Below are positions 62,306 through 64,000 of a DNA stretch of 64,000 nucleotides, in pieces (positions within the stretch are counted from its first letter, which is position 1; each line of letters starts with the position of its first letter). The DNA lies in contig NC_066848.1 in NCBI RefSeq assembly GCF_001640805.2, positions 22,653,828-22,717,827 of the forward strand. The letters are read 5' to 3'. Both the position numbers and the translations under genes were made by a program. The DNA comes from Lates calcarifer (lineage: Eukaryota > Chordata > Actinopteri > Centropomidae). The notes under the pieces are model-generated. The model saw only the letters and a list, made by a program, of their open reading frames with translations, made no database searches and was not told where the DNA came from.

Positions 62306-64000
62306 TAGGGCTGTGGGGAAGATTAACGGCAGCACTCACAGTCATGGCAGCAATCGTGACTCGGTGAAGAGTTTCCACCGGCTGCAGAATGAGTGGAAGA
62401 TGGCGAAGATCGCCCTGATCGTCATCCTGCTCTATGTCATCTCCTGGTCCCCGTACTCCACCGTCGCCCTCACTGCGTTCGCAGGGTAAAACACTACAGT
62501 GATATTGTAACATCAATAAAATCACTGTTATATTTGAAATCAACAGCCACCAAATCCAAATGTTGAAACCTCCAGCTGCAGTTCTTCTAATGTCCACTAG
62601 AGGTTGTTCAAAGAAACCTTTGATTGCATTGAAATAAATAAGAAAACCACAAATTTCTCTCTATAAATGCAAAGTCAACATAGTTTTTACAAGTTCAGCC
62701 CTCAAAAGCTAATTTCACTTTGTTGTAAACTTGTTTCCTTATCTATTGTCACAGCTTGAAAGTAGATAAAGCTAAATATGTGATAAAAATAAGAAGGAAT
62801 AAAAGAAAAAGTGTACTGATCAGGTACTGACCCTCGCTCTCTCTTTTTGTTGGCACAGACAGCTTGTCCAATTATAGAGCACCTTGATGCATGGTCTGTG
62901 TATTTGTTTTCATGAGAGATGCTACTGAGAGCTACTGGGTAATTTTTCGCACCCACCCCAGGAATAATTACATCCACTATGACCGCCTGCTTCTCCGTGA
63001 ACTGACTGCTCCTCCAGTCATTTAAATCCCATCTGGAGCCACGTCCCTGAATTTTAAAGAGAATCTCTAAGTTTTGTCTGAGCTGTTTGTCTTTCCACTT
63101 TTTTTTTTTTTTTTACTTTTTATATTAGCTCAGTGTCAAGTATGACAGATGTTCATGCTATTTAATTTGAACAGGTGCTTCATGTCTGTGTGTTCAGTTC
63201 CTCTACACAGCACGTTTATGCTGCTCCTTTATTCTGACTCGCCATTCTGTATAAGAGGCACAAACACAGAATGGGGGGGGCATTGTTGTGTCACCTTTAC
63301 TCCAGCAGTGGATGCAGTCACAGAGCCGAATAGATGTCAATGTAAAAGAAACAGACAGATGCAGACGCCGTTGTGTTACATGTCACCCTCTGATTCTGGA
63401 ATGCTGGCATGTGATATAAAATCACACTCTGGGCCTAACATTATGCCACCTTTGATTCAGTGTAAACAAGCAAAGCTAGCATAATGAGAGGCCGTCTTCA
63501 TGGCAACATAGTGGCGCCTGTGTTTAAAAAGGTCTTATCAACTCTACAGTGCCCTCCTGGGGACGATTTTGTATTTCTCTTCTGTCTTTGTCCCTACTGA
63601 ATGTCCATGTCTATTACAAACTAGATCCTGTCACGTCACTCAGATTAAAATGTCGTCCAGAGTGATGAGTTAACAGACTGAAGAGCACAGTAAAGATTTC
63701 ATACCCTATTCCCTCTGTTATATTAATCTTGTCTCAATGGGGCTTAAGAAAAAGACTGTAAGGCTGAAATTATGTTTCTTCAAAGATAAATTGTAAGAAG
63801 TTTGGTCTGAAATAATAATAATAATAATAAGAAAAAACACTTGAAATACAGGAACAGGAAAACATTTAAGTTTTGATGCATATTTTCAACCAACAACCAG
63901 TGTGTCTGCATTTGATGTGGTTCCTCACTCTGTTCCCTCTTGTGTTCCTGCTGCAGGTATGCAGACATGTTGACTCCCTACATGAACTCTGTGCCCGCCG
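30710..64000 (+). CDS. opn4: Melanopsin (opsin 4), 5' six exons plus the start of exon 7; 3' end beyond window
   Basis: Coding exons: 30710-30874, 54153-54295, 55408-55541, 59113-59316, 61186-61357, 62309-62485 and 63957 to the edge, 346 codons in all. Every junction keeps frame. Melanopsin is a retinal-binding seven-helix membrane receptor that signals through Gq in photosensitive cells. Seen here: an N-terminal NGS sequon in exon 1; TM1 (exon 2); TM2 (exon 3); TM3-TM4 (exon 4) with DRY at 173-175; the TM3 cysteine C149 and loop-2 cysteine C227 that should form the opsin disulphide; tyrosine Y152 at the Glu113 position of bovine rhodopsin, typical of Gq-coupled opsins; E221, six residues before C227, at the Glu181 position; TM5 (exon 5); and a polar third loop plus TM6 with SWSPY (318-322, exon 6). 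The TM7 retinal-lysine segment lies past the window. Loop 3 and TM6 look most like the opn4m (mammalian-like) type rather than opn4x, but which fish paralogue (opn4a or opn4b) is not settled. Confidence 0.95.
33659..33835. mobile_element. hAT-type MITE with 8-bp target duplication
   Basis: The left end starts TAGGGGTGTAACGATTCTGA. The right end, read in reverse, starts TAGAGGTATGACGATTCTCC, giving imperfect terminal inverted repeats of about 18 bp. The flanks are GTGGGTGT on the left and GTAGGTGT on the right, an 8-bp target duplication with one change; 8 bp is the hAT signature. The 177-bp element is too short to encode a transposase. Confidence 0.8.
35030..35072. repeat. Short (CA)n tract
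   Basis: A small CACACA run near 35055-35070 in otherwise unremarkable DNA. Confidence 0.7.
35551..35775 (-). pseudogene. BED-finger (hAT transposase-derived) remnant
   Basis: On the minus strand the frame reads SSVWRYFGYSKSNKSRVACT, then TNLFNHLKQCHPSEH. The 'VWRYF...' start and 'NTTNLFxHLKxxHP' end are those of a BED zinc finger as in hAT transposases and zbed genes. The middle part carrying the first cysteine pair is deleted, so the finger cannot fold as such. It is antisense within opn4 intron 1 and best seen as a dead transposon piece. Confidence 0.65.
39430..39468. repeat. Poly-T tract
   Basis: Run of T with few interruptions. Confidence 0.85.
39690..39719. repeat. (TG)n microsatellite
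   Basis: TG tract in opn4 intron 1. Confidence 0.93.
41571..41614. repeat. (CA)n microsatellite
   Basis: CA tract with GCAC variants at its 5' side. A second CA tract lies at 41692-41715. Confidence 0.93.
42378..42409. repeat. (CA)n microsatellite
   Basis: CA tract in opn4 intron 1. Confidence 0.93.
43471..43505. repeat. (CA)n microsatellite
   Basis: CA tract in opn4 intron 1. Confidence 0.93.
44750..44771. repeat. Poly-T tract
   Basis: Uninterrupted T run ahead of the degenerate tetranucleotide array. Confidence 0.85.
44850..45060. repeat. Degenerate (ACAAACAGACAG)-type array
   Basis: About 200 bp made of CAGACAG, AACAAAC and CATAAACAGACA units, strongly G-poor on this strand. It gives long spurious 'LFVCLSVCLSVC' frames on the minus strand. 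Best read as a decayed tetranucleotide satellite. Confidence 0.8.
45428..45453. repeat. (TG)n microsatellite
   Basis: TG tract in opn4 intron 1. Confidence 0.93.
46142..46559 (-). mobile_element. Solo LTR (gypsy-like) with perfect 5-bp target duplication
   Basis: On the minus strand this 418-bp segment begins TGTTATGGTTTGGCTTAG and ends GGGGTCCTAACA, giving TGTTA...TAACA termini. Within it are a promoter-like CCACCTTATAAGCCCGGCC and, later, ATTAAAGAAACTTCTG as a polyadenylation-type signal. It is flanked on both sides by TTCAG (46137-46141 and 46560-46564), a perfect 5-bp target duplication. There is no internal domain, so the provirus has recombined out. The Ty3/gypsy-like assignment rests on duplication length and general LTR style. 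Confidence 0.85.
47243..47460 (+). mobile_element. hAT element 5' end with start of a BED-type transposase, frameshifted
   Basis: Begins with a TIR-like TTAGGGATGCACTGATACC followed by the palindromic CGATACC/GGTATC words usual in fish hAT ends. About 170 bases on it has an ATG TCG start and then, one base out of frame, VWRYFKVDDANKSN, the N-terminus of a BED finger. No downstream transposase remains. Oriented with opn4. Confidence 0.6.
51151..51173. repeat. Poly-T tract
   Basis: Run of about 20 T residues. Confidence 0.9.
51560..51725 (-). mobile_element. LINE ORF2 C-terminal fragment (L2/CR1-like)
   Basis: The minus strand reads PKILLITFKAFSGLGPQP then stop, matching the 'FKILLLTYKALHGLAPxYL' block of L2/CR1-like reverse transcriptases. 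Short and broken. Confidence 0.55.
54153..54295 (+). CDS. opn4: opn4 exon 2
   Basis: Encodes VAMVPKAPYPFPTVDVPDHA, then TM1 with ILAIGITGMVGNFLVIYAFS. The acceptor is TGTCTTCCAG and the donor AGCAG|GTAGGA. It ends two bases into the codon completed by exon 3. The FPTVDVPDHAHYT block is strongly melanopsin-like. Confidence 0.95.
54296..55407 (+). other. opn4 intron 2
   Basis: 1.1 kb. Its 3' end is a TG repeat (55382-55402) followed by TTGCAG, so a TG tract replaces the usual CT-rich tract at the acceptor. Confidence 0.9.
55408..55541 (+). CDS. opn4: opn4 exon 3
   Basis: Encodes the first cytoplasmic loop SRSLRTPANM, TM2 (MFIINLAITDLLMCITQTP) and the first extracellular loop up to HKRWIFGEK. 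The donor is AAAG|GTACCT. Confidence 0.96.
55893..56009 (+). tRNA. tRNA-Thr-like gene interrupted by a 43-bp insertion; anticodon TCT; probable pseudogene
   Basis: Without the insertion this is a 74-base tRNA closely matching the intact gene at 56205. The acceptor stem pairs (with two G-U pairs), the A and B boxes are present, and the anticodon stem CCTGT/ACAGG is perfect. The insertion sits between the D arm and anticodon arm: a 14-bp direct repeat AAAGCACCTGTCTT at 55914-55927 and 55957-55970 brackets a 29-bp A/T-only stretch (55928-55956). The loop gives anticodon TCT (55970-55972), which would read AGA (Arg) on a threonine-type body. Position 13-22 in the D stem is a C-A mismatch. The insertion is not at the canonical intron site (37/38), so a mature tRNA is unlikely. 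Confidence 0.75.
56205..56278 (+). tRNA. tRNA-Thr (anticodon AGT)
   Basis: A 74-base cloverleaf. The acceptor stem GGTGCTG pairs with CAGTGCC (two G-U pairs). The D stem GCTT pairs with AAGC, the anticodon stem CCTGT with ACAGG, and the loop CTAGTAA gives anticodon AGT (56239-56241). The T arm is GGGTTCAAATCCC. The A box is TGGCTTAGTTGG and the B box GGTTCAAATCC. Its sequence is close to vertebrate tRNA-Thr(AGT) genes as I know them. It lies in opn4 intron 3 on the same strand. Just downstream is CTTGTTTC with only a short T run, so the pol III terminator looks weak. Confidence 0.92.
56279..57710. other. opn4 intron 3, unassigned part
   Basis: AT-rich DNA with no gene or recognised repeat. 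Confidence 0.5.
57711..57895 (-). repeat. Unnamed dispersed repeat, copy B
   Basis: Reverse-orientation copy of 7877-8068, sharing GAATTAGCTATTAGCAG, TTCCTGTCTGCAGTGTACCC and GTGATAGTGAAGAAAACT. It abuts the Penelope-like remnant that starts near 57915. Confidence 0.75.
57915..58660 (-). mobile_element. Penelope-like element remnant (RT end plus GIY-YIG endonuclease)
   Basis: On the minus strand the order is EDGLPFLDCAV (end of the reverse transcriptase, about 58640-58600), then NIPVHFRPGNTLRRKLVHPK, then LSNLVYIVQCREKCSDLYIG followed by ETKQPLHK (the GIY-YIG-type nuclease core), then AQHRRASSSGQDSAVHLHIQ, EKGHSF and DREDRWFERGVKEAIYV. This is the architecture of Penelope-like retroelements. 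Several stops and frameshifts, one of them just after QPLHK, make it inactive. The 3' sequence to about 57915 (GTTTCTTGAAAATGTTTCAC on the plus strand) is typical of the family's tail. It is antisense to opn4, in intron 3. Confidence 0.82.
59113..59316 (+). CDS. opn4: opn4 exon 4
   Basis: Encodes CELYAFCGALFGICSMITLT (TM3, with C149 and Y152), then the DRY box and cytoplasmic loop 2, TM4 (LLILVAAWVYSLGWSLPPFF) and the start of loop 2. The donor TGGA|GTGAGG is followed at once by a (CA)n tract. Confidence 0.96.
59323..59353. repeat. (CA)n tract seven bases inside opn4 intron 4
   Basis: About 31 bp of AC repeat starting right after the GTGAGG donor. Confidence 0.95.
59745..59885 (-). mobile_element. 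LINE ORF2 C-terminal fragment (L2/CR1-like)
   Basis: The minus strand reads SPVLTHWFPGTFRIELKILI then TFKALHNLVPLY, clearly the 'TPVLxxLHWLPVxFRIxFKILLxTYKALHGLAPxYL' block of L2/CR1-like reverse transcriptases. It is a short dead piece in opn4 intron 4. Confidence 0.7.
59890..61185. other. opn4 intron 4, remaining part
   Basis: No gene. A five-unit TACTG run lies near 60138-60162, an A run near 60944-60962, and a CT-rich tract ending CCCATCAG forms the exon 5 acceptor. Confidence 0.6.
61186..61357 (+). CDS. opn4: opn4 exon 5
   Basis: Encodes AYVPEGLLTSCTWDYMTFTP (extracellular loop 2 with E221 and C227), TM5 (YTMLLFIFVFFLPLFIIIYC) and YVFIFRAIRNTN. The donor CCA|GTCAGT is a weaker GT site. 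It was chosen because it restores the frame with exon 6 as NTNQAVGK, the expected melanopsin reading. Confidence 0.93.
61590..61905 (+). repeat. Dispersed fish repeat with GTCAAAGGTCGAGGTCAC
   Basis: Contains GGTCAAGGTCAAAGGTCGAG, CACCTCACAAAACATGCTTT and AACACATTTTTGGCCATAAC. Related sub-units repeat two to three times inside. I recall this as a common teleost repeat; it lies in opn4 intron 5. Confidence 0.6.
62262..62302. repeat. (TG)n tract at the 3' end of opn4 intron 5
   Basis: About 40 bp of TG repeat followed by TTTGTAG, the exon 6 acceptor. Confidence 0.95.
62309..62485 (+). CDS. opn4: opn4 exon 6
   Basis: Encodes AVGKINGSTHSHGSNRDSVK (cytoplasmic loop 3), FHRLQNEWKMAKIALIVILL and YVISWSPYSTVALTAFAG (TM6 with the SWSPY motif). 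The donor is CAGG|GTAAAA. Confidence 0.96.
62486..63956 (+). other. opn4 intron 6
   Basis: No gene. A T run lies near 63099-63114 and an (ATA)n run near 63810-63830. The acceptor region TTCCCTCTTGTGTTCCTGCT then GCAG is a standard pyrimidine tract. Confidence 0.85.
63957..64000 (+). CDS. opn4: opn4 exon 7, partial (cut by window edge)
   Basis: Encodes YADMLTPYMNSVPA, the start of TM7. The retinal-attachment lysine and the cytoplasmic tail should follow outside the window. Confidence 0.95.

Noticed and set aside
30710..64000. Assignment of the melanopsin as the opn4x type
   Set aside because: The loop 3/TM6 sequence (RLQNEWKMAKIALIVILLYV) and the E-L-Y-A-F-C block look closer to the mammalian-like type, though without alignment this is not final.

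Overview
This is nuclear DNA from a ray-finned (teleost) fish. It is AT-rich, intron-bearing, full of (CA)n/(TG)n microsatellites and of fish-type interspersed repeats (L2/CR1-like and jockey-like LINE ends, a Penelope-like remnant, hAT/BED remnants, a gypsy-like solo LTR, a SINE-like family ending in GGATGGATGG). I see no bacterial or viral genome, no CRISPR array and no operon.

Layout. (1) 1-11.5 kb: mostly repeats and non-coding DNA, with one possible exon of an unrecognised gene at 578-910. (2) 11.5-12.7 kb, minus strand: the long last exon of a C2H2 zinc-finger gene with 13 near-identical fingers; its 5' exons were not found. (3) 16.7-20.0 kb, minus strand: a complete four-exon prorsd1 gene, 169 codons, encoding a YbaK/ProX-type trans-editing aminoacyl-tRNA deacylase. 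Every splice junction keeps the frame. (4) 20-30.6 kb: LINE, LTR-like and other repeat debris and unassigned non-coding DNA. (5) 30.7 kb to the window end, plus strand: a melanopsin (opn4) gene. A CpG-rich first coding exon is followed by a 23.3-kb first intron and exons 2-6; exon 7 is cut by the window edge, just before the exon part expected to carry the retinal-binding lysine.

The opn4 introns hold most of the smaller features. Intron 1 contains two BED/hAT transposase remnants, a hAT MITE with 8-bp target duplication, a solo LTR with a perfect 5-bp target duplication, and a LINE end. Intron 3 contains an intact tRNA-Thr(AGT) gene, a sister tRNA split by a 43-bp insertion bounded by a 14-bp direct repeat, one arm of a dispersed inverted repeat pair, and a Penelope-like GIY-YIG remnant. 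Introns 2, 4 and 5 have (TG)n or (CA)n tracts directly against exon borders.

The three recognised genes are functionally unrelated (DNA-binding protein, tRNA quality control, photoreception) and look like ordinary neighbours. No multi-gene system was found. The best leads are the interrupted tRNA, the complementary CA/UG tracts around opn4 exon 5, and the homogenised zinc-finger array.
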